Shown here: positions 19,112 through 26,690 of the stretch, one piece after another
Layout of the letters: each line of letters starts with the position of its first letter
Position numbering within the stretch: the stretch's first letter is position 1
Assembly (NCBI RefSeq): GCF_000504245.1
Contig: NZ_KI632509.1
Location: forward strand, 1,115,723-1,179,722
Direction of reading: 5' to 3'
From: Haloechinothrix halophila YIM 93223
GTDB taxonomy: Bacteria; Actinomycetota; Actinomycetes; Mycobacteriales; Pseudonocardiaceae
DNA length: 64,000 nt
Program-made: the position numbers and the translations under genes
Notes under the pieces: generated by a model
The model's input: only the letters and a program-made list of their open reading frames with translations
The model's database searches: none
Told to the model about the DNA's origin: nothing

Positions 19112-19150
19112 CCAGGGCGTTTCCGAGTCTCGGAAACGCCCTGGCTTTGT
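19112..19150 (+). terminator. Terminator after tRNA-Thr
   Basis: CCAGGGCGTTTCCG (19112-19125) and CGGAAACGCCCTGG (19131-19144) form a perfect 14-bp stem with a 5-nt loop, followed by CTTTGT. It starts 7 nt after the tRNA end. Confidence 0.9.
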
Positions 19151-19234
19151 CTCGTCTCATTCCCTTTCGATGCCCTCGCGTGGCGCCGTATGTGGTGCTG
19201 GCATCAGATTCTCGAACTGTGTGACGGCCTTCTG

Positions 19235-19552
19235 TCATGGGCGTCGGCAGTTGTTGACGGTGAGTTCCACGTTGGTGTCGGCGAGGTTTCTGCGGGTTTG
19301 GTGGACCCGGCAGACCAAGACGTCACCGGCTTCGACGTCGGGCGGCACGTCGTCCAGTTTCGCGCTGACATGTCTGATCTGTGACAGCGGTTCTCCCGGC
19401 GCTTCGCCCTGGATGCTGAGACGTGCCCACGTGTTGTCCGCGATCTCGTCGACCTTGTAAGTGACGTTTTCGTCGTAGGTCTTGCCCCCGACACAGGCGG
19501 TGAGAAGGAGGGCGAGCACGGCGAGGGCGGTGAGGCGGCTGAGCGGTCGCAT
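19235..19552 (-). CDS. Small lipoprotein of unknown function
   Basis: 105 aa. ATG at 19552 gives a short basic N-terminus, a hydrophobic stretch and the lipobox LLTAC (Cys near residue 19), so it should be lipidated and outside the membrane. The mature part has two further cysteines, in DVLVCRVHQ and VNNCRR, likely a disulfide. It reads downstream of the MDMPI-type gene on the same strand with 7 nt between them, so the two are probably cotranscribed. No named domain recognised. Confidence 0.8.
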   Translation of the reverse strand: MRPLSRLTALAVLALLLTACVGGKTYDENVTYKVDEIADNTWARLSIQGEAPGEPLSQIRHVSAKLDDVPPDVEAGDVLVCRVHQTRRNLADTNVELTVNNCRRP

Positions 19553-19559
19553 GGCGTTC

Positions 19560-20315
19560 CTATTCGACGATGATCGCGCGGAGGAGGGCGGGGTTGCCGT
19601 GGCCGTCAAGATCTGTGCGGTTGCGCAGGTGGTAGTGGAGGTCGGCGGCGGTCGAGGTCAGGTGGGCGTCGGCGTGGTCGGTTGCCATGGCTGCGCGGAC
19701 GGCGGGGATTTCGCCTGGGGTGAGGGTGATCTGCCAGCTTTCCGGGCCGTCGGTGGTGGAGACGAGCACGCTGCCGGTGACGGTGACGCGAATTTCGGTC
19801 CCGTACTTGGCGGGTAGCAGGGTGGTGAGGGTTTCGTCGATGCCGTCGATGGCGAGGTCGCGCTCGGTGGGTTGGAGAGTCCGAAGCGCGGCTTGTGCTT
19901 CCCAGCGGCGGAGGTTGAGTTCATGGGCCGCGTGCCGGTGCCAGACCCAGGCGAGATCAGGTGCGGCGGGCGATAACGTCCACACCGGGACGTTCGCTGG
20001 GGTGGCCGACAGTGCCTGGTCGAGGGTGGTGAGCTGGTGGTCGAGGTACTCGACCGGGTCGCCGTCGGGCATCGGGGGCGGCGGGAGCATGACGATGCTG
20101 CGGGTGTTCAGGTAGTGGGTGACCTGCTCGGCGAAGCGGCCGACGTGGAGTGTGAGGTCCTGGAACGTCCAGCCCGGGGTCGTCGGCACCGGGAGGCCCG
20201 GTTCGGCCTGGGACAGGGCGGCGCGGAGCAGCCTCGCGTGGTCCCGACCGACCTGCGTCCATCGGTCGGTGTTCCATGTCGACGTTGGGTGAACGGCCCC
20301 CGTGATCGCGTTCAT
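19560..20315 (-). CDS. Mycothiol-dependent maleylpyruvate isomerase (MDMPI/DinB-like) family protein
   Basis: 251 aa. The N-terminal four-helix domain shows TTPGWTFQDLTLHVGRFAEQV (metal-ligand His in the LxxHVG position; sequence split here by alignment) and WHRHAAHELNLRRWEAQ, the second conserved His/Glu block of the MDMPI fold, which carries the metal site in characterised members. The C-terminal domain is the small extension seen in actinobacterial members. Many such proteins are annotated as mycothiol-dependent enzymes without a known substrate, and that is as far as this call goes. Divergent from the EspC-like gene. Confidence 0.82.
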   Translation of the reverse strand: MNAITGAVHPTSTWNTDRWTQVGRDHARLLRAALSQAEPGLPVPTTPGWTFQDLTLHVGRFAEQVTHYLNTRSIVMLPPPPMPDGDPVEYLDHQLTTLDQALSATPANVPVWTLSPAAPDLAWVWHRHAAHELNLRRWEAQAALRTLQPTERDLAIDGIDETLTTLLPAKYGTEIRVTVTGSVLVSTTDGPESWQITLTPGEIPAVRAAMATDHADAHLTSTAADLHYHLRNRTDLDGHGNPALLRAIIVE

Positions 20316-20414
20316 GTGCCCTATCTTGCCGTAATCTGACGATCATGCAGTCGGAACCGGGGAGGTTCCGCGTTCGTCGCAGGACTGACGTGGTCAACGA
20401 CGAAGGGGACAGCG

Positions 20415-20729
20415 ATGGCGGGGTTCCAGGTCGATCCCGATACCGTGCGGGCGGCGGCGCCGGGGTTGCGGGATTGCTGCGATGAGATCGGTTCCGCGGC
20501 TGGTCTGGTCAATTCCGTGTCGCTGCCCGCCGCCGCGATGGGCGGGGTCGACGCGGCCGGGGAGTTCGCCGCGGCCGTGCGCACGCTGGTGAGCGAGCAC
20601 GGTAGCGATCTCGAGCACGGGGCGCTGTGGGTCGACGACGCCGAGGAGGCGGTGGTGAAGGCTGCCGAGAGTTATGAGGAGATGGACCGGCAGGCCGTCG
20701 ATCGGTTCACGCGCCTGCTGGGGGAATAG
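20415..20729 (+). CDS. EspC/WXG100-like putative type VII secretion substrate
   Basis: 104 aa, helical hairpin protein. Begins AGFQVDPDTVRAAAPGL and ends with a helix bearing YEEMD (residues about 89-93), which fits the YxxxD/E export signal of type VII substrates; this pattern is typical of the EspC-like family. AAGGGGA ribosome site before ATG. It is 3 nt upstream of a DUF1023 protein with a WXG-like N-terminus, forming the usual two-gene substrate pair. No ESX machinery genes occur in the window. Confidence 0.75.
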   Translation: MAGFQVDPDTVRAAAPGLRDCCDEIGSAAGLVNSVSLPAAAMGGVDAAGEFAAAVRTLVSEHGSDLEHGALWVDDAEEAVVKAAESYEEMDRQAVDRFTRLLGE

Positions 20730-20732
20730 GCG

Positions 20733-22586
20733 ATGGCCAATCCAGAGGAGGTCTACGCCCAGCTCGTGTCGGCAAGCCCGGCCCAGATGTCGGCCACCGC
20801 CCAGGCGTTCGGCGCAGCAGCGAAGAAGCTGAGTGAGTCGGAGCGGAGTGCGGAGTCGGCGAAGAACCGTGCGCGGGAGTGGACGGGGCAGGGCGCCGAC
20901 GCCTTCACACGGCGGGCTGACGACACGATCGCCGCCGCGTCGCTGGCCACGGAGAACCTGACCGCCGCGCGGCGGGCGCTGGAGACCGTCGTGAGCGCCT
21001 ACGAGTCGGCCAGGCAGGCGGCTGATCGGGTGATCGACGTCTGGCGCTCGACCGCGACCGCCGACTCCGACCGCTCTGAGCTGGCGCGGTCGGTGACGGC
21101 GGAACTCGAACAGCTCGTGGACGCCTACAACCAGCAGCTCAGGGCGCAGGCTGGCGTGCTCGCCCGGTTGTCCCCGGCGTTCGAGAAGACGGCGTCGAGC
21201 CGGTCCTGGCGGGCGAGTCGCCCGCAGGCCACTCCCACCGTGCCGCCACCGGGGTCGGATCCGGCCGAGGTCGCTCGGTGGTGGCGCTCGCTGAGCGACG
21301 AGCAGCGGGACCAGTTGTTGCTGACGGACTTCGAACGGCTCGGCCAACTCCATGGCCTGCCCGCGGAGGTCCTGGACACCGCGAATCGCCGGCGCATCGA
21401 CGTCGATCGGGTGCGGTATGCCGCCGAAGCCGATGACCTGCGGCGACAAGCCCTGGACCGTGCACGCGAGCTCGGCATCGCGCTCGATGAGAACTCCATG
21501 CGTGAGGCGAACGATCCCGCGCTGTCCGACCTCCTGGACGCGAAGCTGGAAGCCGAGCGACGGGCGGACAACGCCGACGCCGCGTACGAAAACCTGGAGC
21601 GCGCGTCCCGCAACGCTGTGGACAACGACCTGCCGCCCGACGACGTCCACGTGCTCGCGTACTCGCCCGACGGTCCGGGCCGCAAAGAAGGCACGCTCGC
21701 GGTCGCGTTCGGCAACCCGGACACCGCCAGCGATGTCGCGGTCACGGTCCCGGGAACCGGCACCACGATCGGCAGTGACTTCACCGCCCAGGCGGCCAAC
21801 CTGCGTGGTGAGATGGGCGCCGACGGGACCGCGACCATCGCGTGGCTCGGCTACGACGCCCCGGACTGGGACCACTCGGTCGCTTCGGACATCGGCGCCA
21901 AGGACGGTGGTGACCGGCTGGCCGCCGACGTCGACGGGTATCGCGCCGCGGCGGAGGCCGCGGGGACACCGCGCCAGCATGTCACCGTGATCGGGCACTC
22001 CTACGGCAGCGCCACCGTCGGCTACGCCGGGATGTCCGGTATGGACGCGGATGACATCGCCTTCGTTGGCTCACCCGGCGTCGGCGCCTCGCACGCCGAC
22101 CAGCTCGGCGGGGCAACGGTGTGGGCGGGTGGTAACGAGCACGACCCGGTCATCCAGGGCACCAACGGCACGTACTTCACCGAGGACGGTTCCAGCGGGC
22201 CGTACGATCCGGACTTCGGCGCGCGCCAGTTCGACACCGATGCCGACGCCAACGTCGTCGACGCGCACACCACGTACTACGACCAGGGGTCGGACTCGCT
22301 GCGCAACCTGGCTCACATCGCCACCGGCGACGACGGCGCCGTGACCGAACGGAGCTACCTGGAGGAACCCGTCGCGCCGGGCTTGGATGTTCCGATCCCA
22401 GGGGCTGACACCGCATACCGGATCGGCTACGAAGGCGCGCAAGTCGTCGGCAACCTCGCTACCGGCGACCTGGAAGGCGCTGCCCACGACGTCGTCGACG
22501 GTGCCGCCAACGTCGTGGGCGGTGCCGTCGACACCCTCAAAGACGGCAGCAAGTTCGTCGCCAACGGCCTCGGGAAACTGTTCTGA
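20733..22586 (+). CDS. DUF1023 alpha/beta-hydrolase with WXG100-like N-terminal region
   Basis: 617 aa. Residues 1-150 are helical with EWTGQGADAF, a WXG-type turn. The region around WWRSLSDEQRDQLL and LPAEVLDTANRR (residues about 185-220) is the standard lead-in of DUF1023 proteins. The hydrolase core has the nucleophile elbow VIGHSYGSATVG near residue 420, an acidic candidate in the following strands, and His in VDAHTTYY near residue 510. The C-terminal tail is Gly/Val/Asp-rich. Predicted to be exported together with the EspC-like partner and to act as a lipase or esterase; substrate unknown. Confidence 0.85.
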   Translation: MANPEEVYAQLVSASPAQMSATAQAFGAAAKKLSESERSAESAKNRAREWTGQGADAFTRRADDTIAAASLATENLTAARRALETVVSAYESARQAADRVIDVWRSTATADSDRSELARSVTAELEQLVDAYNQQLRAQAGVLARLSPAFEKTASSRSWRASRPQATPTVPPPGSDPAEVARWWRSLSDEQRDQLLLTDFERLGQLHGLPAEVLDTANRRRIDVDRVRYAAEADDLRRQALDRARELGIALDENSMREANDPALSDLLDAKLEAERRADNADAAYENLERASRNAVDNDLPPDDVHVLAYSPDGPGRKEGTLAVAFGNPDTASDVAVTVPGTGTTIGSDFTAQAANLRGEMGADGTATIAWLGYDAPDWDHSVASDIGAKDGGDRLAADVDGYRAAAEAAGTPRQHVTVIGHSYGSATVGYAGMSGMDADDIAFVGSPGVGASHADQLGGATVWAGGNEHDPVIQGTNGTYFTEDGSSGPYDPDFGARQFDTDADANVVDAHTTYYDQGSDSLRNLAHIATGDDGAVTERSYLEEPVAPGLDVPIPGADTAYRIGYEGAQVVGNLATGDLEGAAHDVVDGAANVVGGAVDTLKDGSKFVANGLGKLF

Positions 22587-22600
22587 GCAGCCTCGAGTCG

Positions 22601-22735
22601 TCACCAGAGCATCACCACCCGGAGTGCTACCCACGTTAGGAAGGTGATTAACGCGAGTAGCACGGTGGCCGCCACAACAGCTCCCTGCCGGTCGCTACGG
22701 CGCTGCCGATCCCATGCGTGGCGGTGACGGCTCAC
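22601..22735 (-). CDS. Very small membrane protein (44 aa)
   Basis: Translation begins MSRHRHAWDRQRRSDRQG, strongly basic, followed by a single hydrophobic helix (VAATVLLALITFLTWVALRV) and a three-residue end. GTG start at 22735 overlaps the stop of the preceding small gene (TCGTGAGC), and GGAG stands about 10 nt upstream. The basic-then-hydrophobic layout and coupling support a real gene although it is short. Topology: basic N-terminus inside. Confidence 0.55.
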   Translation of the reverse strand: MSRHRHAWDRQRRSDRQGAVVAATVLLALITFLTWVALRVVMLW

Positions 22736-22902
22736 GATTCTCGCTCCGGTTCAGACTCGCGCTCGGCCTCGTCGGCCTCGCGCTCGGCCTCGTCCGCTCG
22801 TATCTCCTCGTCTGTGATGATGATCGGCTCTGGATAGAACCGTGTGATGATGAGCTGCCTGCCGCTCGGTGGCGAGCAGCCTGCCTCTGATCGATGTGGC
22901 AT
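22732..22902 (-). CDS. Small acidic protein (56 aa), first gene of a two-gene unit
   Basis: ATG at 22902 with GGGAG 9 nt upstream. The product begins MPHRSEAGCSPPSGRQ, has IITRFYPEPIIITDEE in the middle and ends in a charged ADEAEREADEAERES-type helix with a heptad-like Ala/Glu/Arg pattern. It ends in the start codon of the small membrane protein (GTGA overlap). The pair is divergent from the DUF6879 cassette. No family recognised; a charged partner for the membrane protein is a guess. Confidence 0.5.
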   Translation of the reverse strand: MPHRSEAGCSPPSGRQLIITRFYPEPIIITDEEIRADEAEREADEAERESEPERES

Positions 22903-23084
22903 CGCTCTACTCCCGCACGTTCGTGTGTCTTGCCATCACCCCTACAGTCTGAGAACTTGCCGAGCAACTATCAAGAATTTCGAGAAACTAACTCCATCGG
23001 ATACACTGTTGGGCGAATCTATGGTGCAGTGGGTGCGGGTTGGATAACCCTTGCGAGAAACATTCCCCTACGATCGGAGACCTC

Positions 23085-23298
23085 ATGAAGGTGAAGTTCT
23101 TGGGGCACGACGTCGACGACCGGACAGTGCCCCACGCTGTACGAGACCGACCGCGGCACCTACCTTGTGCAAGGCGCGAAGGTCGCCGACGGCGAGGCGC
23201 TCGCCGAGCTACGCAAGCACGGCAACGGCATCCCCGATCATGAGACAGTTGTCGAGATCCCCAAGCACCTACTCACGTTTGCGCCGGAGGTGTCGTGA
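23085..23298 (+). pseudogene. Frameshifted small conserved protein of the DUF6879/XRE cassette
   Basis: ATG at 23085 (GGAG ribosome site) gives MKVKFLGHDVDD, the typical start of a small protein that precedes DUF6879 genes. The expected continuation, GQCPTLYETDRGTYLVQG to PKHLLTFAPEVS, is found in the +1-shifted frame from 23122 and ends TCG TGA at 23298, overlapping the GTG of the DUF6879 gene. So an indel near 23120 breaks a gene of about 70 aa. It may be a true mutation or a sequencing error; the uninterrupted reading downstream suggests it is recent. Confidence 0.7.
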
Positions 23299-23825
23299 CA
23301 CGACTGGTCACCGGTGAGGAGTTCGGCAAGCTGTTCACCAGCTTCACCAAGTACGCCTTCCGTTACGAAGCGCAGGCGGACTACCGGGAACCGTTCGAGG
23401 CCGAACCGTGGCGAAAGTTCCGCGACGGTGAATACGACGATCTGGAGTGGATGCGTCCGTGGCTGGACGGCGTGCGCGCCGCGACTGCAGCTGGACGGAA
23501 GTTCCAGCGTGTGCGCGTTCTGCCGGATCCTCTTACTGACTACTTGCGGTGGGAGATGCACATCGCCCACATCAACGCCGAGGCTGGTGAGGAGATCCGA
23601 GTCCTTGACGAGCAGGACCGTGTTGCCCACGACCTCCCGGACTACGACTTCTGGTTGTTCGACGACTCCCTTGTGGCGCTGATGCGCTTCGATGACAACC
23701 GCGCCTTCCAGGGCGCCGAGTTGACTGATGACCCCGAGGCGCTGGATACGTGCCGAAAGTTCCAGTCGACGGCCTGGCAGTTCAGCCGTCCGTTCCAGGA
23801 TGATCCGAGGTTCCAGCAGGCGTGA
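23295..23825 (+). CDS. DUF6879 family protein
   Basis: 176 aa. GTG start inside the stop of the previous gene. Contains FGKLFTSFTKYAFRYEAQ, a conserved WLDGVRAATAAGRKFQRVRV block and PDYDFWLFDDSLVALMRFD, the layout of DUF6879 proteins that accompany XRE/DUF5753 regulators in actinomycetes. No catalytic residues are known. The stop overlaps the start of the XRE gene (GTGA), so the three genes form one coupled operon. Confidence 0.85.
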   Translation: MTRLVTGEEFGKLFTSFTKYAFRYEAQADYREPFEAEPWRKFRDGEYDDLEWMRPWLDGVRAATAAGRKFQRVRVLPDPLTDYLRWEMHIAHINAEAGEEIRVLDEQDRVAHDLPDYDFWLFDDSLVALMRFDDNRAFQGAELTDDPEALDTCRKFQSTAWQFSRPFQDDPRFQQA

Positions 23826-24643
23826 CGTTCGAGCAAAGAGCGGAATTCGGCGAGCACCTTCGTAACCTGCGCTTACAGGCCGGGTTTCATGAGGCGAAGG
23901 TGTTCGCCGAACACCTGGGCTGGAACCCTCCAAAGGTGTCCAAGATCGAGAACGGACGTCAGGTCGCGAGTGACACTGACCTCGATGAATGGCTCGCTGC
24001 CACCGACGTCGACGAAGAGACGGCCGAGCAGTTGCGCGCAGAACTCAGCGCTGTCCGCGACGAACGCATCGCGTGGAAGCAGCAGGTGCGCGCGGGCCAT
24101 CGGGCGCGGCAGGATGAAGCGCTCGACCTCGAATCCGCAGCGAAATCGATCCGCGCTGTCGAGTTGGCAGTAGTACCTGGACTATTGCAAACGGCCGACT
24201 ACGCCCGGCATGTCCTGCTCGCATCGGCCTCCCTGCATGGCGGTAATCAAGACATCGCCGATGCCGTGCGCGCAAGGATGCGCCGCCAGCAGGTGCTTTA
24301 CGAGCCCGGCAAGTCCCTCGAATTCATCATCGCCGAGGCGGCTCTTACGCACCCGATCGCGCCGCCCGAGGTCATGACCGGTCAAATTCACCGCCTCATC
24401 GCGACTATCGGAGCGCCCAATCTCCGGCTGGGTGTTCTGCCTGTTGGCACACAGCTGCCGTTCCCGCTTGTGAACGGATACTGGATTGTCGACCGTCTCG
24501 TGATGGTCGAAACGCTCACCTTCGAACGGCGCATCACAGACCCGGACGAGGTGCAAACCTACATCGACTACACGGACCGACTCTGGAAAGTCGCGGCCGA
24601 GGGCGACGATGCCCGCACGATCCTGACTCGGCTGACTGGATGA
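23822..24643 (+). CDS. XRE-family regulator with DUF5753 domain
   Basis: 273 aa. N-terminal helix-turn-helix (FGEHLRNLRLQAGFHEAKVF and WNPPKVSKIENGRQVASDTD, residues about 7-55) followed by the DUF5753 effector-like domain starting at RAVELAVVPGLLQTADYAR. The domain has the usual block PFPLVNGYWIVDRLVMVETL and ends DDARTILTRLTG. Such proteins form cassette pairs with small DUF397/DUF6879 proteins and often control development or antibiotic production in streptomycetes. Coupled by a 4-nt overlap to DUF6879. Confidence 0.9.
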   Translation: MTFEQRAEFGEHLRNLRLQAGFHEAKVFAEHLGWNPPKVSKIENGRQVASDTDLDEWLAATDVDEETAEQLRAELSAVRDERIAWKQQVRAGHRARQDEALDLESAAKSIRAVELAVVPGLLQTADYARHVLLASASLHGGNQDIADAVRARMRRQQVLYEPGKSLEFIIAEAALTHPIAPPEVMTGQIHRLIATIGAPNLRLGVLPVGTQLPFPLVNGYWIVDRLVMVETLTFERRITDPDEVQTYIDYTDRLWKVAAEGDDARTILTRLTG

Positions 24644-24732
24644 CCACGCTCAACCAGCGGGCAGACGCTGAACGGCTCAGGGCGATGCTTAGTCCCTGCT
24701 GGTCGTTACCTGGCATCTAGTAGGAGAACGTG

Positions 24733-25413
24733 ATGGTAGAAGATCGGTGGGCCGCGTTCGGCGAACGCCTCAGTCACCTCCGCGCGATCCGGCTCGAACA
24801 AGCACGCTGGAAGAGCCAACTGCGCCGAGGGCACCAGCCAGTACAGCAAGCATATGGAGTCTCGGAGCAGCGTGCGGGCGTGATTCGTGTCGTGGAAACC
24901 GCACTCGTGCCAGGCCTTGTGCAGACTGCTGGCTACGCGCGAGCGGTGTTCGGGAGTCTAGCGGCGATCAAAGGCACCCACGACGACGCGGGTGCCGCCG
25001 TCGCGGCGCGGATGCAGCGGCAGAACGTGCTCTACGACGAGGACAAACGCATTGAACTGTTGGTGACCGAGGCCGCGCTGAACTCGCCTATCGCACCGTC
25101 AAACGTCATGGCCGCGCAGTATGATCGGCTGTTCGCGTTGGCGCTGGGGACCGTGCATACCGTTCGCTTCGGCATCATTCCGGGCAGCGCGCGGCTGCCG
25201 TTTCCCATCATGCATGGCTGGACCATCCTCGATGACGAGGTGCGCGTCGAAACGTTAGACACCGAACTCGTTACACGAGAGCCGGACGATGTCCGGCTCT
25301 ACAATGACGCGCTCGACGAGCTCTGGACTGTTGCCGCCGAGGGCGATGACGCTCGCGGCGTTCTCGCCCGGATTGCTGGTCACATCAACGTCGATCGCCC
25401 AACGAGCGAGTAG
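24733..25413 (+). CDS. DUF5753 protein lacking most of its HTH domain
   Basis: 226 aa. Paralogue of the preceding protein: it starts WAAFGERLSHLR, which matches the first HTH helix FGEHLRNLR, then jumps directly to ARWKSQLRRGHQPVQQ, matching the linker WKQQVRAGHRARQ of the neighbour. About 65 residues, including the DNA-recognition helices, are missing, while DUF5753 (ETALVPGLVQTAGYAR to DDARGVLARIAG) is intact. ATG has TAGGAG at 10 nt. It may act without DNA binding, for example as a dimer partner or inhibitor of the upstream regulator, or be decaying. Confidence 0.8.
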   Translation: MVEDRWAAFGERLSHLRAIRLEQARWKSQLRRGHQPVQQAYGVSEQRAGVIRVVETALVPGLVQTAGYARAVFGSLAAIKGTHDDAGAAVAARMQRQNVLYDEDKRIELLVTEAALNSPIAPSNVMAAQYDRLFALALGTVHTVRFGIIPGSARLPFPIMHGWTILDDEVRVETLDTELVTREPDDVRLYNDALDELWTVAAEGDDARGVLARIAGHINVDRPTSE

Positions 25414-25418
25414 CGTGG

Positions 25419-26690
25419 TCATCGACGTCCTGGACCGACCGGCACGGCTGGACCGCCCGTCGCGATGGTCTCGACGCTGCGGAGGACGATGAGCGCCGCG
25501 CGGCGCGCCATGGAATCGAAGTCCGGGGACTGTGCGACGAGGCGCCACCGGCGGAGAGTGTCGCGGAGTGCCTCCTGGACCTGCGCGCCGGACGACTCTC
25601 GCAGCCCGAGCCGTTCCGCCGGTCCGAGACCGTGCTCGCCGATCAAGCGTATGGCTTCTTCGCGCAGCCCGTCGGGGAGTAGCGCGGGGTTGCCGAGCAG
25701 TGCGGACGCCAGCCGCAGCTCGTGGAACTCGTGCGCGCCAGTCAGGATGCGGTCCAGCTCGGCGAGCAGGGCAGCGCTGCCACGTCGCGGCTCCATCCGC
25801 AGCAGGACGTCCAGTGCGAGCAGCGCGCCGCGCGCCTTGAGCACATCGGCCCGCGTCACGAACAACCGCTCGACCGTCTCGCGGAGCTCCGCGAGACCGC
25901 CGCGTTGCGCGAGCTGTGCGGCCAGCGTGGGCTGCGTGTCGTTGCCTTGCCGGACCAGTGTGACAGCCAATCGCACCCCGAACAGCCCGAGCCGCTCGAG
26001 CAACCGCTCCCGCGTGCCCGCGTCGACGGGCAGTGGCGCCTGGGTGCTTGCGAACCGCTGCACGGACAGCAGCTGCGCCTCCAACAGCTCCGTCGGCACA
26101 CTGGCGAGCGTCCGCAGCGCGCCGAACTCGGTGGCATCCAGCGTCCGCCCCGCGCTCGCCGCCTGACCTGCTACCGCGACGACGTCTTGGCATAGTGCGC
26201 GCAGCTCTGGTTCGCGCCGGGCGCGGCGCGCGATCTGCCGCGCCGAGATCACCGCGTCTGCCCTGCCTCCGCCGAGTTCGTCCGCCCGCGACAGCACGGC
26301 CACCGCGTTGACCGGCGCGGTCTGCGCCACCGGATGTTCATTGACCGCACGTAGTAGGTCCAGTTCCGCACCCTGCGGCCTGCGGAGCAGGCAGAGCACG
26401 GCGTCAGCGTCCGCGCACCGTGCACGGATCTCGCCTGGTGCGGCATCCGGCTCGACGCCAGAGGTATCCACCGGCACGATCTCCCGCAGCGAGCGGCCGG
26501 ACGCGCTCAGCGCACCGGCCACTGTGGACTTTCCAGCGCGGGGCGAGCCGATCACGGCCAGCCGGGTCGGCTCGTCGAAGCGCGCCCGCTGCCGACGCAG
26601 CATGTCTACAGCGCGCGGATTGTCCTGGTACAGCTCGACCGCCCGGTCAAGCAGGACCAGGGTGAGTTCCGCGGTAGCCGTCGTGTTCAC
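25419..26690 (-). CDS. iniC: IniC-like dynamin-family GTPase
   Basis: 423 aa. G1 is VIGSPRAGKST (about residues 46-56), a G3-type DTSG follows near residue 80, and SRADE near 140 takes the G4 place, so the GTPase core is divergent. The rest is helical, without the long paddle of IniA. In mycobacteria IniA and IniC are induced by isoniazid and ethambutol, and IniA has been shown to be a membrane-fissioning dynamin-like protein. ATG overlaps the end of iniA by 4 nt. The 5-nt gap to the DUF5753 gene means these operons converge. Confidence 0.82.
   Translation of the reverse strand: MNTTATAELTLVLLDRAVELYQDNPRAVDMLRRQRARFDEPTRLAVIGSPRAGKSTVAGALSASGRSLREIVPVDTSGVEPDAAPGEIRARCADADAVLCLLRRPQGAELDLLRAVNEHPVAQTAPVNAVAVLSRADELGGGRADAVISARQIARRARREPELRALCQDVVAVAGQAASAGRTLDATEFGALRTLASVPTELLEAQLLSVQRFASTQAPLPVDAGTRERLLERLGLFGVRLAVTLVRQGNDTQPTLAAQLAQRGGLAELRETVERLFVTRADVLKARGALLALDVLLRMEPRRGSAALLAELDRILTGAHEFHELRLASALLGNPALLPDGLREEAIRLIGEHGLGPAERLGLRESSGAQVQEALRDTLRRWRLVAQSPDFDSMARRAALIVLRSVETIATGGPAVPVGPGRR

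Noticed and set aside
20394-21998. 534-codon minus-strand frame opposite the EspC/DUF1023 pair
   Set aside because: Shadow frame: the plus-strand products have WXG, YxxxD and GHSYGS motifs.
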